From Craspedostauros australis (Eukaryota; Bacillariophyta; Bacillariophyceae; Mastogloiales; Achnanthaceae), in contig JAMXDE010000087.1 of NCBI GenBank assembly GCA_026770025.1, positions 1 through 64,000 of the forward strand: a stretch of DNA of 64,000 bases, written 5' to 3'. Below the pieces are notes generated by a model. It saw only the letters and a list, made by a program, of their open reading frames with translations. It made no database searches and had not been told where the DNA came from. Of the stretch, positions 49,376 through 60,782 are shown one piece after another. The translations under genes were made by a program, and so were the position numbers. Numbering within the stretch: the first letter of the stretch is position 1; the number at the start of each line of letters is the position of its first letter.

Positions 49376-50427
49376 AGGACGAGACTCTGAACCTCACGCG
49401 AGAAGGAGCGGGTGCGCCCATCCAACAACCAAGAGCTCAGCAAGGAGCCATCATCGAAACGGAAGCAGAGCAAGCTGCACGAAGAGCCGGCGCAGAGACG
49501 CGGCAGAGAGACCAGCCAAGACCGACATCGGCATCGACAGAGACACCAACATCAAGACCATCACAGCCAGCAATCAAAGTGGAAGCGTATGAGACAGAAG
49601 TACAGCAGACGGAAACAGAAGGCAGGGGTAGCGCGTCAGAGAGAGACAGCGGCATCGATCCCCTCGCATCCAACGACAACAAAGAGTCAGAAAGAGAAGA
49701 AGAGAGAGAAGAGAGCCAATCCACAGGCAGCACACGAGGCACGAGGAAGCAGACAACAACAAGAAAGAAGATGACGAAGGAAACCTACAAGAGGCGCAAG
49801 GCCCCATCCTTCAGTGGCAAGAAGGAAGACTATAACGCGTGGGAATCGCAAGCCAAGGCGTACGCGCGTACACAGCGATTCAAGGATATCATGATGGGAG
49901 AGAAGATCGTCCCAACCAAGGAAGACATCGAGAGAGAAAGTGACGAAGAGAAGAGGGAGGCCCTCGAAGAGACGCGCGAACTGGCGATGGACTGCTTCAG
50001 CGATCTGATCCTGATGATGGATGCAGAGCAAGGCACTGGAAAGCAGGCGATCCAGCTGATCAACCAATGCTGCGACGAGCAGCACCCCGAGGGGAACCCA
50101 GCGGCAGCATGGAAGATGCTGAAGGAGAAGTACCAGCCGACCGACGCATCCACGGTGCTGCGGCTGAAGCGCCAATTCAACACGGAACGCATGGCGAGGG
50201 ATACGGATCCCGACATCTACGTCACACGGCTTGAGCTGCTCCGCACTCGCCTCCAAGAGGTGAAATACGAGATCAGTGAGAGAGAGCTGATCATGCAAGT
50301 GCTCAGCAGTCTCAGCAAAGACTACGACGACGAAGTGAGCAACTTCGAATACCAACTGCAGATGGGTCCAGAGAAGGTGACGATCGAGGCCATCCGGAAT
50401 GTGCTGAACTACAGATACTCCAAGCTC
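49306..50427 (+). pseudogene. Element F Gag, truncated by B3 insertion
   Basis: A Copia Gag of 374 residues related to family A. It opens MSEETEETAF and has a Glu/Arg/Thr-rich N-terminal tail. The conserved capsid core has KKEDYNAWESQAKAYARTQ, LAMDCFSDLILMMDAEQGTG and KQFNTERMA-like blocks that align directly with A1-A3. It stops at NVLNYRYSKL because the B3 LTR begins at 50428, just before the zinc knuckles. The natural continuation would lie beyond B3, outside the window. The protein is clearly diverged from A, so F is a separate family. Confidence 0.85.
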
Positions 50428-50955
50428 TAATAGAGCCCAAACGTAATGGATGTTGTCTTGTTGGCTGTTCTTTAGCTGTAGGCAGAGGCTTGACTGGCAA
50501 GCGATCCGGACGAGAGTCTTCTGTTCCACAAGTAGTCAATTTAGAATACTGGTAGATGGTGAAGAAACGTGCGGATTATGAGATTAGTGCTATGGTTCTT
50601 CTCTTCGGGGGGAATCTCCTGTGATGTCCTGTATGACAATGCGTGTGGGTTGTGTAGCCCAAGTACCGTGGGTCGAGATCCGTCGTCTGGGTTCTGTGAG
50701 AGACAATGGGCGATGATGCTCGTTGTTGTGGCTTTGGTTCCGTGTGTCGGCGTTTTAGCGATGGTGGGTGTCAGAAACTTGGTTATCGGAACCCCATTGG
50801 TTCCCTGACACGAATTCCGAAGATCTGCTTCAAGGTTCTGGATCTGTCTCCAAACGTGGGGTCCGGCGAAGTGTCCGTTCGATCTACTGGAATGCTGACG
50901 AGTCGGATGATTCGTAGTCTCTCTCGCTAAGGTGGTTACTAGTTTAGCTCTATTA
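50428..50955 (-). repeat. 3' LTR of element B3
   Basis: A 528-bp LTR. In element sense it starts TAATAGAGCT after the polypurine tract GATGAAGGGGAG and ends GGGCTCTATTA, with the same 9-bp terminal inverted repeats as B1. The ends match B1 well, but the centre is diverged and shorter (B1 616 bp), so B1 and B3 are different subfamilies. Its outer end cuts the F Gag. Confidence 0.9.
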
Positions 50956-51053
50956 CTCCCCTTCATCTCACGTTGAAACGTGAGTTGACTGAAAGCAAGA
51001 AAGCTAATCGTAGTGTGGTTTGTTCCGCCGCCCAAGATGGCGGCGATCGGGCT

Positions 51054-52926
51054 TCATTCGGACTGTTCGTTGTTGTCGTAGTAGCCGCGGCGTTGGTGAC
51101 GGTTGGTGAGCATGGTTTCCAATGCCTTGTTCAACGAGGAGGTGATGCTGACCTGCTGAACTTGGTTGATATGGTCGAGCCCTCCGCAGAAAAGGATATC
51201 GGCGAGGGTTTGGATGACCATGGGTGTCCTCTCGTCGTTTTGGAGGACGGCCTTGATCTGAGCTGTGGGGTCGGGAGGCATCTGGAAGATGGATGGTTGC
51301 ATCATCGTCGGTCCATGGTTGCTGGACATGATGTACCCAGATCGTAGACGTCGGGGCGATGGGTATGCGATTGCTGGTCGGGGTTCCGTTCGGGCCCTCT
51401 TGTTAGCGTTGCTGGTCTCCGGAGTGTTGGGTGTCGATGGCAGGGGATGGTTCAAGACGGGGAGTCTGCGGGTGTTGGCGTTCGCATTCTCATTGTGGTT
51501 CGCAGGTGTCGGATACGCGGTTGCTATCGGCACGTCATCATCGGTTGGTCCCTCCGGTGGTGTAGGGACCTCTGGTTGCTCATCCCGGGTTGTGGGAGGT
51601 ATCGGTTCTGCTGCATCGGAAAGATTCTCCGCGGTCGTGGTGGGGGCTCCTTTCGCGTTGATGGTCCCACTCGTGGTTTTCTTGGCGGACCTGACCTGTT
51701 TGATCGTCTTGATTCCCGACATTCCCGGGGAAACGGTTGAATCCTCAGATTCATCGAAGAGCCCCTTTCTCTTGGGGCAGTTGCTTTGCTTGCTGCTGGC
51801 TCCAGAGCTGGGTCGTCGCGGTGCCTGGTTCCGGTTGATTGAGTTGTCTTCTGGTCGGAAGATGGACCCAGAATCGTCACTATCACCGGGTTCTGGGGCG
51901 GACGCGCTATCCACGGAATGGTCGGTTGGGATCACGGGCTTTGGTCGCACCTTGTCGGTGTACCCTTGTCCATCTCGCGTGGCTGTCAAGATTTTGGACG
52001 CCGGTGATGGTCGTGAGGATCGCCTGACGGGAGGTCTGGGGTGGCTGATTACCGCTCCACTTGCGATCTCTGCTTCCACGTCAATCACACTTCCTGGGTC
52101 CTGCGATTCTTGGTCTTCATCGCGGTACACCTCTGATTCAGACTCCTGGCGGCTGGCTTCTTCTGCGGACATCTTTTCCTCGAAGAATCCGTCAGGGATC
52201 TCATCCAGGAACCTGCTCTCTGGTGTCTCTCCCACTTCGAGACTGGGACGGGAATCTTCGAGGGATGGTATCCCATTGACCATCTCATCCTCATCGGAAG
52301 GGGGGAAGAGGCTCATTCGCGAGTGCTTTCCTCTCTCGTGCGAGGTTGACGGCGAGGGTGTCGCTTTGTTTCCGGACCATTCGTGCCTTTCTTGCGCGTG
52401 TGAGGATGATTGGGATCCGGTTCTTCCTCACTTTGAAGAAGTGGCATATGGATGGCTTCCGCATGGTTGCGCGGTACTCGTCGGGTGGTTCGCCCCATGC
52501 GCCGTCTTGAGCGGGGTAGAAGCACTGGCCATCGGCTATGGCGATGCTGAGGACCTCGGTGGTTTGGAGGTCGTTATCCAGGTATTCGGAGAGGGTGAGA
52601 GGGTAGATGGATTGTTTCTCCACGTGGGAAACACGGCCGGCTGGTGTGTTATCGTTTCCCTTCGTGCAGAAGATTCGGACTCTGCGGCCACTGTATCCGA
52701 TGACGATTCCTTGGAAGGGTCCCTTCTTTCCTGCGGGATATAGCACCCTGGATCCGGGGACGGGGCATTGGATGCCATCGTAGAACGGGGTGTACTTTGG
52801 GAATGTCATCTTGCGTGTCCTCGTCTGGAATGGGGAGAGGTTGTGTCCGGGGTCCTGGTTGTGGCGGTTCCGTTTTTGTGGTGAGAGCATGTTCATGTCG
52901 CGGAATGCAATAGAGGGTGCGGTCGC
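51054..52926 (-). pseudogene. Element B3 polyprotein, C-terminal part
   Basis: The continuation of the B3 frame after the A3 insertion. Restored across one GTCGCG, the frame reads VRNAT then APSIAF. It contains a family-B domain also seen in B1 (VLYPAGKKGPFQGIVIGYSG here, VLYPTRKKGTFRGIVTGYSG in B1) and a Pro/Ser-rich tail ending DNNEQSE at 51054. A frameshift occurs at a six-base G run on the plus strand (52300-52305). One extra base explains the jump from EPLPP to SDEDEMVNGI. The domain after RNase H has no known function that I recognise. Confidence 0.85.
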
Positions 52927-53720
52927 GTGTCGAGATGTACATGTGAGTATATGTCAAGATGTACGTGTATATGTGCATCGTTCACCCGCTATTCTCTCAT
53001 ACGCACTTGGACGGTATAACTATACTCGTGTCGATAGTATGCTGTGATTCGTCAGAATTACAGGGGAAATGGAACACACAAAAAGGGGCAAGATTTCTGG
53101 AGGAAATTTGCAAATAACGATTTCTGGAAGAATCAGAAGATCGTCCGTCCATGCATCAATGGTACCAAGAGAATCTCGAGGTACTTCCCAACTAAACCTC
53201 AGATGACGATATCATCTGACAGACTACTACATCACCGATGGAACGTGACATCTGGAGAGCAGAAGGACGCCAACTGACGTCGACAGGATGTCAACATGTC
53301 ACCACGTCGACAGCTGTCTCCAAGTCAGAGCAGAAGGTGAAGATACGATGACCCATGAAGATCATGGATACTGAAGGTGAACTTCAAATGGTAAGTACTC
53401 ATGGAGTAGGAACCAGTACTGAATGAACAGAGTGTCGAATGCGGAGTACGCATCGAACACGAAGCATCGTGTAGCACGAGCACATGATAGTGAAAGAGAG
53501 AGAGAGAAAATACAGAGAGGAGCGAGAGAGGATCTCGCGTACCGACTCATAGTCGGAGACCGAATCTACGAAACAGATTGAAGCGCCGAGAGCATCGGGC
53601 AAGAGAACGAACGGACACCAAGAGTATCGGAGTGCCAACGTAATGAAATAGCAAACGAACGACTATCAACCAACACCATCTTCCACGATCGTAGGTTACC
53701 GTGAGCGGAACTTGCCAACA
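52927..53720 (+). repeat. 5' LTR of family-A element A3
   Basis: 794 bp, TGTCGAGATG...CTTGCCAACA. It is nearly identical to the 3' copy (59985-60776), with a few indels and substitutions. The element is flanked by the 6-bp duplication GTCGCG (52921-52926 and 60777-60782). Confidence 0.96.
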
Positions 53721-53732
53721 CGTTTATAAACG
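53721..53732. promoter_or_regulatory. Palindrome CGTTTATAAACG next to 5' LTR (A3)
   Basis: Perfect 12-base palindrome directly after the 5' LTR, identical to A1 and A2. It precedes a 70-base leader and the MSEEEE start. Confidence 0.7.
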
Positions 53733-53802
53733 ATAGATCAGGGCGAGCCCGCGAATCGTATCGTGCGAGGAAGACGAACATCATTCAAGAGCAGCAGGCT
53801 GA

Positions 53803-56800
53803 ATGAGCGAGGAAGAGGAATTGAAAGACATCCCTCTGTCCAATCCGACTATCAAGAGAGAAGAAGGTGCGAGTGAGACTCCACCACGAGAAGAGAAGGA
53901 AGCAGCCGCGGCTACTGTCCTATCAGGCGCAGACGCAAGCGCGATCGACGAGACCGAAGAAGAACGGTCTGCAAGACTACATCGTAAGGAGAAGAGGATT
54001 CTCAAGGCGATCAAGCAAGAGGAGACTGGTGTGACGAAGAGCATTCGCACAGCCAAACAGGGTGGGAAAAGTGAGACACCACCAGGAGGAGAATTTGTGA
54101 CGAAAACAATCTCCGCGCAACAACAGGCGAAAATCGAAGAATTGACAACACAGAAACAGACGGAAATCAAGGGCGCGAGCGCACCAACGACGAAACAACG
54201 AATCAACATGGCGACATCAGCCAACGTGAACAAGCGACGCATCAAGGCGCCGATGTTCAGCGGTGAACAGGAAGACTACAGCGCATGGGAGTCCCAAGCG
54301 AAGGCATACGCTCGTGCACAGAAGACGAGAGACGTGATGTTGGGCAAGACCAAGGTGCCAACAGTGAGCGAGATCGCGGCAGCCGCCGATGAAGACAAGG
54401 AAGCGATGGAGGAGATCTACGAGCTGGGATGCGACTGCTTCAGCGATCTGATCCTCATGATGGATGCAGAGAAAGGAAAGGGCAAGCAGGCCATCCAGTA
54501 CATCAACCAATGCATCTCCGTCGACTACCCCGAAGGAGACGCACACGGAGCGTGGAACGTTCTCGCGGAGAAGTTCCGACCATCCGACGCAGTAACGAAG
54601 ATCAAACTCAAGCGCCAATTCAACAACGAAAAGATGAAGAGAGACACAGACCCCGACATCTACATCACGCAACTCGAGAGTCTACGATCGCGTCTCCACG
54701 ATGTCAAGTACGAGATCACGGACGAGGAAATGATCATGCAGATTCTCAGCACAGTGAGCGTGGAATACAAAACCCACGTCGTGAACTTCCAACATCAACT
54801 CACGTTCAATCCGGAACTGGTCACCATCAACACGATCAGAGGAGTACTCCGCACTGCATACGCCACTCACAGAGGAGGCAAGGCATACGTCGACGACTTC
54901 CAAGACAGCAACACGAAGAGCAACGACACCGGCTTCACAAGCACCGGTAACTTCAAGGGTACTTGTCACAACTGTGGCGTGTATGGCCATAGATCCGCCG
55001 ATTGCCCAGAACGCAAGAAACCGAACAACAAGAAAAACAACAACAACAACAACAAGATGAACGGAAAGCGCAACAAGGGAAGCGGCTTCAAGGGCAAGTG
55101 CAACTACTGCGGCATCTTCGGACATCGCGAGGCGGAATGTCGAAAGAAGAAGTTCAACGAGAAGAAGAACAACGAACAAGCCAACGCGGCTACGGAAGGA
55201 CACGACAAGAGCGGGCACGAGATGGTACTCTCTGCAAAGGACATGCCGCTCTGCATGTTGGTGTCCGACGACTACATCGAAGACTCCTTCTTCGATAACT
55301 TCGAATACGTCGGGAGTGACGACGAAGTGCAGGATGATGAGATCATCCCGGAGTGGCTCAGTGAGGAGCCAATCATCCACGAGGTGGATCCAAGACGCGA
55401 AGTGAGCTACGAATGCTGCTTCAACGCGCACGACCTGATCGGTTCATACGGCGACGAAGCTGAGATGGACGAGGCCAACGATAGCGACATCGAAGAGGCC
55501 ATGAGCGATGACAACGACGCCGACGAGGACGGCGCAGATGAAGACGATGAGGCGGACCGCGGCGCGGCGCCTCCTCCTCCAGCGGCGGGGAACAACAGAT
55601 CGGGCATCTTCGACGAGGATGACAGCAACGAATCCGAGGACGGCAATCATCCAGACGACAGCTTCAATCCAAACGAGCGTGTCGTCTACCCAGGGAATAT
55701 CGATTTCCCACCAATCGAGGATCCCAACAGGTCCAACTACCTCCATCGTCATGACACCATCCCATATGCAACAGAAACAGCATTGGTGATCCAGAAGCAA
55801 CTCATCTTCGATGCAGTGATGGAAGCAGGAGTGAGCCTATTCCCAGGAATCGAACGAGGAGTACTCAGACCGATATGGGTGAACATGATGGGATCGATCC
55901 TATCCGAGAACTTCAGATCGATTGAAGAGATTCTCGCCAATTCGGTTGTGATCAATCGCATACTGGAAGCAGCCGAGACAGAGACGATCCCAGAGACGGA
56001 TCTTCATTACATCCTTGGAGGATGTATGCGGGTACTCTTACGCGAACGACCACGGGTCCATCCATACGACCCAGCCACAGGATCTCATCGGAACAGTACG
56101 ATTCCATCGGACTACGCGCAACTACCCGATGACATGGATGACGGAGATCATCATCCTCCATACAACGAAGATGGAGTCCACGAAGACGATGATGACGGCA
56201 GCTTCAACGACGAGATAGCTGCGGCAGCTGTGGAGCAACTCCATGAGCTGAGCACCAAGTACAAGGACAAGGTCAACAAGGACACCTGGCTCGCCGACAG
56301 CGGAGCTTCGTGTCACATCGTCAATTCAGACGCCGCTCTCTTCAACGTGCGGCACATCAAGTCCTTCGTCCAAGTGGGAGACAGCACGAAGCTGGATTCT
56401 CCCAAGATGGGATCCATTCGCTTGAAGGTCAAGCAACGAGACAACACTGGCCACATCATCCGGCTCGATGATGTGAAGTACACACCGAAAATGGCGGTGA
56501 ACCTTTTCTCCACGAACAAGGCTCTGTACAACGGTTACCAGCTTGGTAACAACGGCATTCTGATGGACATCATCAACGGATCCGGAATGAAGATCGTGTT
56601 CGATCGAGTCTTCCCCACATCCAACGGATTCATCACGGGAGTGCAGATGCATCCCATCATGCCAACAGACGACGACAAAGCTTGTACAGCTATCGTCAAG
56701 AATCCATCCAAGGAGATCAGCGCGGTGAACCTGCACCGAATGCTCGGCCACGCGCCACTCGAGACCATGAAGCGGACGGCCGCTCAGTACGGATGGAGAA

Positions 56801-59800
56801 TCATCGGCGAGATGCCGGTATGTCGTGACTGCGCGGTCGCGAACGCAAGAGTGAAGAATATTCCGAAGGCAACCATTCCAAGAGCTACTCGCCGCGGCGA
56901 ACGGTTCTTCATTGACATTAGTTACACTAAACACATAAGCTTCGGAGATAAACGCTACTGGACCCTGATCGTGGACGACTGCACGGATCACTGCTGGAGT
57001 TTCTTTCTCAAGAACAAGAGTGATCAACCAGGATACATCAAACGATTCATCCAGACGATCAAGTCACAGACTGGTGACCAACAGATCATCTTCCGAGGTG
57101 ACAACAGCGGAGAGAACAAATCCACGGAGGATATTCTCATCGATGCAGGACTCAACGTGAAATTCGAATACACGGCATCGAACACACCGCAACAGAACGG
57201 CAGAGTAGAACGCAAGTTCGCGTACCTCTACACCAAGATTCGCTCCATGCTCAACGGAGCACAGCTCGACGAAGAGTATAGGCATGGCCTGTGGGCAGCA
57301 GCTGCTAGCACTGCCACCGCCATCGCCAACATCACCGTAGCGAAGAACCAGAAGGAGTCACCACATCGACAATTCTTCGGCAACGATCCACCATATGCGG
57401 ATGCACTCCGCACGTTTGGAGAGGTGGGTGTTGTGAAGACTACTTACGGCGGGATTACCGCCAAGCTCAAGAATAGAGGAGAAGAGATGGTGTTCATCGG
57501 ATATGCACACCAACATGCATCAGGGGTCTACAACATGTACAGACCATCGACCAAGTCACTCATCTGTTCACGAGACATCAAGTGGCTCAACCAATCATAC
57601 GGACAGTTCCGTGGCTGGGCACCAGCACCGAACATATCCAATGAAACAGGAACAACGGACGCAGACGGCTTCACAACCATCGGACGGAAGGGAGCAACGC
57701 CAAGGACGGCAACGCGTCAAACATCGGAAGCGAAGAGAGTATCTTTCCCTGACAGCAACAGGTACTACATCCTATCAGACAGTGATGACGAGGATAATGA
57801 GGACGACGGAGTAGTGACCCAACTAATCCAGAATGACGAGGAAGATCGGAGCGAATCCAATCATGAAGATGATGAGATCCTACCATCCGGCAACGAAGCC
57901 GATGACGAGACAGGTGTTACCCCTCCGAATACACCAGCGAGGTCTACACATGATACACCATCCAGATCTCCACCAAGCAAGCCAAACAAGCGTGACATAG
58001 CTAGAAAGGAGAGGATCCGACGTCACGAAGCACGAGGCAGGAAGGGAGAAGCTAATCCCAAGTCAACTGCAGGGAAGAGTATTCCCAGAGCTCTGCGTGA
58101 GCTCGCAGACTTCAACGAACGAGGTCGAAAGGAAGAAGGCTATGAGAGCGATCCATCATCCAGTGAGGCGAGTGACGAACTCAGCGACGAGATGATTGAC
58201 AACTCCAACAATGAAACTACAGATGATGAGGAAATCGAAGACGAAGATGAAGAGATCGAGATCACTCATCATAGCACAACAGGACTATACGGAATGAATG
58301 CAATCATTACCGAATCACCAGCGATCGACATCGGACTGTCGATACAGGACGAGAACAAGGAACCAGAGAAGCACATCGAACCTACAACATTCGACGGAGC
58401 CTTCAATCACCCAGATCCTATCCATCGGAAGGGATATCGAGCAGCCATCAAGAAGGAGTTCGACTCCATGGATACACGCAAGGTGTATAGCAAGATCAAA
58501 CGAGACGCCATCCCACGCGGCCGCAGATGCTGCAAGTGCAAATGGGTCTTCAAGCTGAAGCGTGACGGCACACATCGAGCACGGCTCGTTGCATGTGGCT
58601 ATTCACAAGTTGCAGGAGTAGACTTCCAAGAGCATTACTCACCCGTCATCCATGACGTGACCTATCGGGTCATGATGGTGATCATGCTAATCAAGAAGAT
58701 GGACTGCGCACTCGTCGATGTCGTAACGGCATTCCTACATGGAGACCTCGACGAGGAGATCTATATGAACTGTCCCAACGGGATGGATCATCAACCAGAC
58801 GAAGCCCTGACCCTACACAAGCCAATCTACGGACTTGTGCAGAGCGCCAGGCAGTGGTTCAAGATGTTGGTATCGACCCTCAAGAATATCAACTTCGAAC
58901 AGAGCGCAGCAGACCCGTGCCTGTTCTACAGGAAGACGAACGAAGGAAGCATGATCGTGGCCATCTACGTGGACGATTGCTTCTGTTGCGGAGATTCCAA
59001 GGCACTAGAAACCTTCCTGAAGGATATCCAAGGCAGCAAGTTCAAGGTGACAATCGAGCGTGGACTCGGAGACTACCTCAGCTGCAACATTGAACTGAAC
59101 CATGACAAGACTAGAGCAACATTGCGTCAACCACATCTCATCCGACACCTCATCGAAGAGTTCGGAACCAAGGTTGAGAAGATGCAACGCTATGGGACAC
59201 CGGGAACCCCGGGTCAAATCATCGTACGACCATCCGAAGATAACGGACTGCAAAAGGTCGGACCGGAAGAACATGCCGAATACCGCCGAGGCGTCGGTAT
59301 GCTACTCTTCCTCATCAAGCACTCGCGACCAGATATCGCGAACCCTGTGAGGGAACTCTCCAAGGTATTGATCGGGCCCACCAAGGCCGCAATGAAGGAG
59401 ATGTATCGGATCATCAAGTATGTGATTGATACAAAGGACTATGGATTGAAGATCCATCCAGCGCGTCCAGATGACGACGGCTGGGACATGGAACTCTTCT
59501 GCGATAGCGAATATGCAGGAGATAAGAACACGAGAATCAGCGTAGGGGGATTCATCCTATACCTGTGCAAGGTACCAATCCTTTGGCGATCCAAGGCACA
59601 GAAGGCCGTCACACTCAGCTCATCCGAAGCAGAATACGTTGCCCTTTCCGAAGCGGCAAAGGAGATCTTCTTCGTCATGCAGCTACTCGAAAGTGTGGGC
59701 GTCCCAGTGAAGACACCGATCAAGGTCCGCGTGGACAACATCGGGGCGATCTTCATCGCCAAGAACCCATCAACATCCCAACGATCGCGGCACATCGACG

Positions 59801-59964
59801 TGCGCCATCACTACGTGAGGAACATGGTAATCAACAAAACCATCGAAATCATTTTCGTCAAATCCGAGCATAACACAAGCGACGGATTCACCAAGAACAT
59901 CAAGGCCGACTTGCAACGTGAACACGAGAAGTCGTACCTTGACACATCGAGAACATTCGAGTGA
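53803..59964 (+). CDS. Family-A Copia Gag-Pol polyprotein (A3), apparently intact
   Basis: A 2,053-residue single-frame Gag-Pol with no stops. Domains in order: UBN2-like Gag (about 150-360) and CCHC knuckles near 388-401 and 433-446. An acidic spacer and a divergent module follow (genomic about 55670-56030). Then protease DSGAS (about 832), the HHCC finger, and integrase Asp/Asp/Glu (FIDIS, RGDNSGEN, NGRVERK). RT has YVDD at 1722-1725. RNase H has all acidic residues, including Glu in SSSEAEYVAL (about 1944). Outside the acidic/variable spacer it is about 98% identical to A2. The A2 spacer is 28 residues longer overall, largely from an insertion reading PPQAGRYERTGTF. With paired LTRs, PPT (ACAGGAAGGG) and target duplication, A3 is the best candidate in this window for an autonomous element. 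Confidence 0.95.
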   Translation: MSEEEELKDIPLSNPTIKREEGASETPPREEKEAAAATVLSGADASAIDETEEERSARLHRKEKRILKAIKQEETGVTKSIRTAKQGGKSETPPGGEFVTKTISAQQQAKIEELTTQKQTEIKGASAPTTKQRINMATSANVNKRRIKAPMFSGEQEDYSAWESQAKAYARAQKTRDVMLGKTKVPTVSEIAAAADEDKEAMEEIYELGCDCFSDLILMMDAEKGKGKQAIQYINQCISVDYPEGDAHGAWNVLAEKFRPSDAVTKIKLKRQFNNEKMKRDTDPDIYITQLESLRSRLHDVKYEITDEEMIMQILSTVSVEYKTHVVNFQHQLTFNPELVTINTIRGVLRTAYATHRGGKAYVDDFQDSNTKSNDTGFTSTGNFKGTCHNCGVYGHRSADCPERKKPNNKKNNNNNNKMNGKRNKGSGFKGKCNYCGIFGHREAECRKKKFNEKKNNEQANAATEGHDKSGHEMVLSAKDMPLCMLVSDDYIEDSFFDNFEYVGSDDEVQDDEIIPEWLSEEPIIHEVDPRREVSYECCFNAHDLIGSYGDEAEMDEANDSDIEEAMSDDNDADEDGADEDDEADRGAAPPPPAAGNNRSGIFDEDDSNESEDGNHPDDSFNPNERVVYPGNIDFPPIEDPNRSNYLHRHDTIPYATETALVIQKQLIFDAVMEAGVSLFPGIERGVLRPIWVNMMGSILSENFRSIEEILANSVVINRILEAAETETIPETDLHYILGGCMRVLLRERPRVHPYDPATGSHRNSTIPSDYAQLPDDMDDGDHHPPYNEDGVHEDDDDGSFNDEIAAAAVEQLHELSTKYKDKVNKDTWLADSGASCHIVNSDAALFNVRHIKSFVQVGDSTKLDSPKMGSIRLKVKQRDNTGHIIRLDDVKYTPKMAVNLFSTNKALYNGYQLGNNGILMDIINGSGMKIVFDRVFPTSNGFITGVQMHPIMPTDDDKACTAIVKNPSKEISAVNLHRMLGHAPLETMKRTAAQYGWRIIGEMPVCRDCAVANARVKNIPKATIPRATRRGERFFIDISYTKHISFGDKRYWTLIVDDCTDHCWSFFLKNKSDQPGYIKRFIQTIKSQTGDQQIIFRGDNSGENKSTEDILIDAGLNVKFEYTASNTPQQNGRVERKFAYLYTKIRSMLNGAQLDEEYRHGLWAAAASTATAIANITVAKNQKESPHRQFFGNDPPYADALRTFGEVGVVKTTYGGITAKLKNRGEEMVFIGYAHQHASGVYNMYRPSTKSLICSRDIKWLNQSYGQFRGWAPAPNISNETGTTDADGFTTIGRKGATPRTATRQTSEAKRVSFPDSNRYYILSDSDDEDNEDDGVVTQLIQNDEEDRSESNHEDDEILPSGNEADDETGVTPPNTPARSTHDTPSRSPPSKPNKRDIARKERIRRHEARGRKGEANPKSTAGKSIPRALRELADFNERGRKEEGYESDPSSSEASDELSDEMIDNSNNETTDDEEIEDEDEEIEITHHSTTGLYGMNAIITESPAIDIGLSIQDENKEPEKHIEPTTFDGAFNHPDPIHRKGYRAAIKKEFDSMDTRKVYSKIKRDAIPRGRRCCKCKWVFKLKRDGTHRARLVACGYSQVAGVDFQEHYSPVIHDVTYRVMMVIMLIKKMDCALVDVVTAFLHGDLDEEIYMNCPNGMDHQPDEALTLHKPIYGLVQSARQWFKMLVSTLKNINFEQSAADPCLFYRKTNEGSMIVAIYVDDCFCCGDSKALETFLKDIQGSKFKVTIERGLGDYLSCNIELNHDKTRATLRQPHLIRHLIEEFGTKVEKMQRYGTPGTPGQIIVRPSEDNGLQKVGPEEHAEYRRGVGMLLFLIKHSRPDIANPVRELSKVLIGPTKAAMKEMYRIIKYVIDTKDYGLKIHPARPDDDGWDMELFCDSEYAGDKNTRISVGGFILYLCKVPILWRSKAQKAVTLSSSEAEYVALSEAAKEIFFVMQLLESVGVPVKTPIKVRVDNIGAIFIAKNPSTSQRSRHIDVRHHYVRNMVINKTIEIIFVKSEHNTSDGFTKNIKADLQREHEKSYLDTSRTFE

Positions 59965-59984
59965 CCGAATGCACACAGGAAGGG

Positions 59985-60776
59985 TGTCGAGATGTACATG
60001 TGAGTATATGTCAAGATGTACGTGTATATGTGCATCGTTCACCCGCTATTCTCTCATACGCACTTGGACGGTATAACTATACTCGTGTCGATAGTATGCT
60101 GTGATTCGTCAGAATTACAGGGGAAATGGAACACACGAAAAGGGGCAAGATTCTGGAGGAAATTTGCAAATAACGATTTCTGAGAAAATCAGAAGATCGT
60201 CCGTCCATCCATCAATGGTACCAAGAGAATCTCAAGGTACTTCCCAACTAAACCTCAGATGACGATATCATCTGACAGACTACTACATCACCGATGGAAC
60301 GTGACATCTGGAGAGCAGAAGGACGCCAACTGACGTCGACAGGATGTCAACATGTCACCACGTCGACAGCTGTCTCCAAGTCAGAGCAGAAGGTGAAGAT
60401 ACGATGACCCATGAAGATCATGGATACTGAAGGTGAACTTCAAATGGTAAGTACTCATGGAGTAGGAACCAGTACTGAATGAACAGAGTGTCGAATGCGG
60501 AGTACGCATCGAACACGAAGCATCGTGTAGCACGAGCACATGATAGTGAAAGAGAGAGAGAGAAAATACAGAGAGGAGCGAGAGAGGATCTCGCGTACCG
60601 ACTCATAGTCGGAGACCGAATCTACGAAACAGATTGAAGCGCCGAGAGCATCGGGCAAGAGAACGAACGGACACCGAGAGTATCGGAGTGCCAACGTAAT
60701 GAAATAGCAAACGAACGACTATCAACCAACACCATCTTCCACGATCGTAGGTTACCGTGAGCGGAACTTGCCAACA
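59985..60776 (+). repeat. 3' LTR of family-A element A3
   Basis: A 792-bp partner of 52927-53720, preceded by the polypurine tract ACAGGAAGGG. It ends CTTGCCAACA and is followed by GTCGCG, the target duplication. Confidence 0.96.
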
Positions 60777-60782
60777 GTCGCG

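Noticed and set aside
49687-50529. 280-codon minus-strand frame opposite F Gag
   Set aside because: It lies antisense to a clear Copia Gag and runs into the B3 LTR; Leu/His-rich and motif-free.
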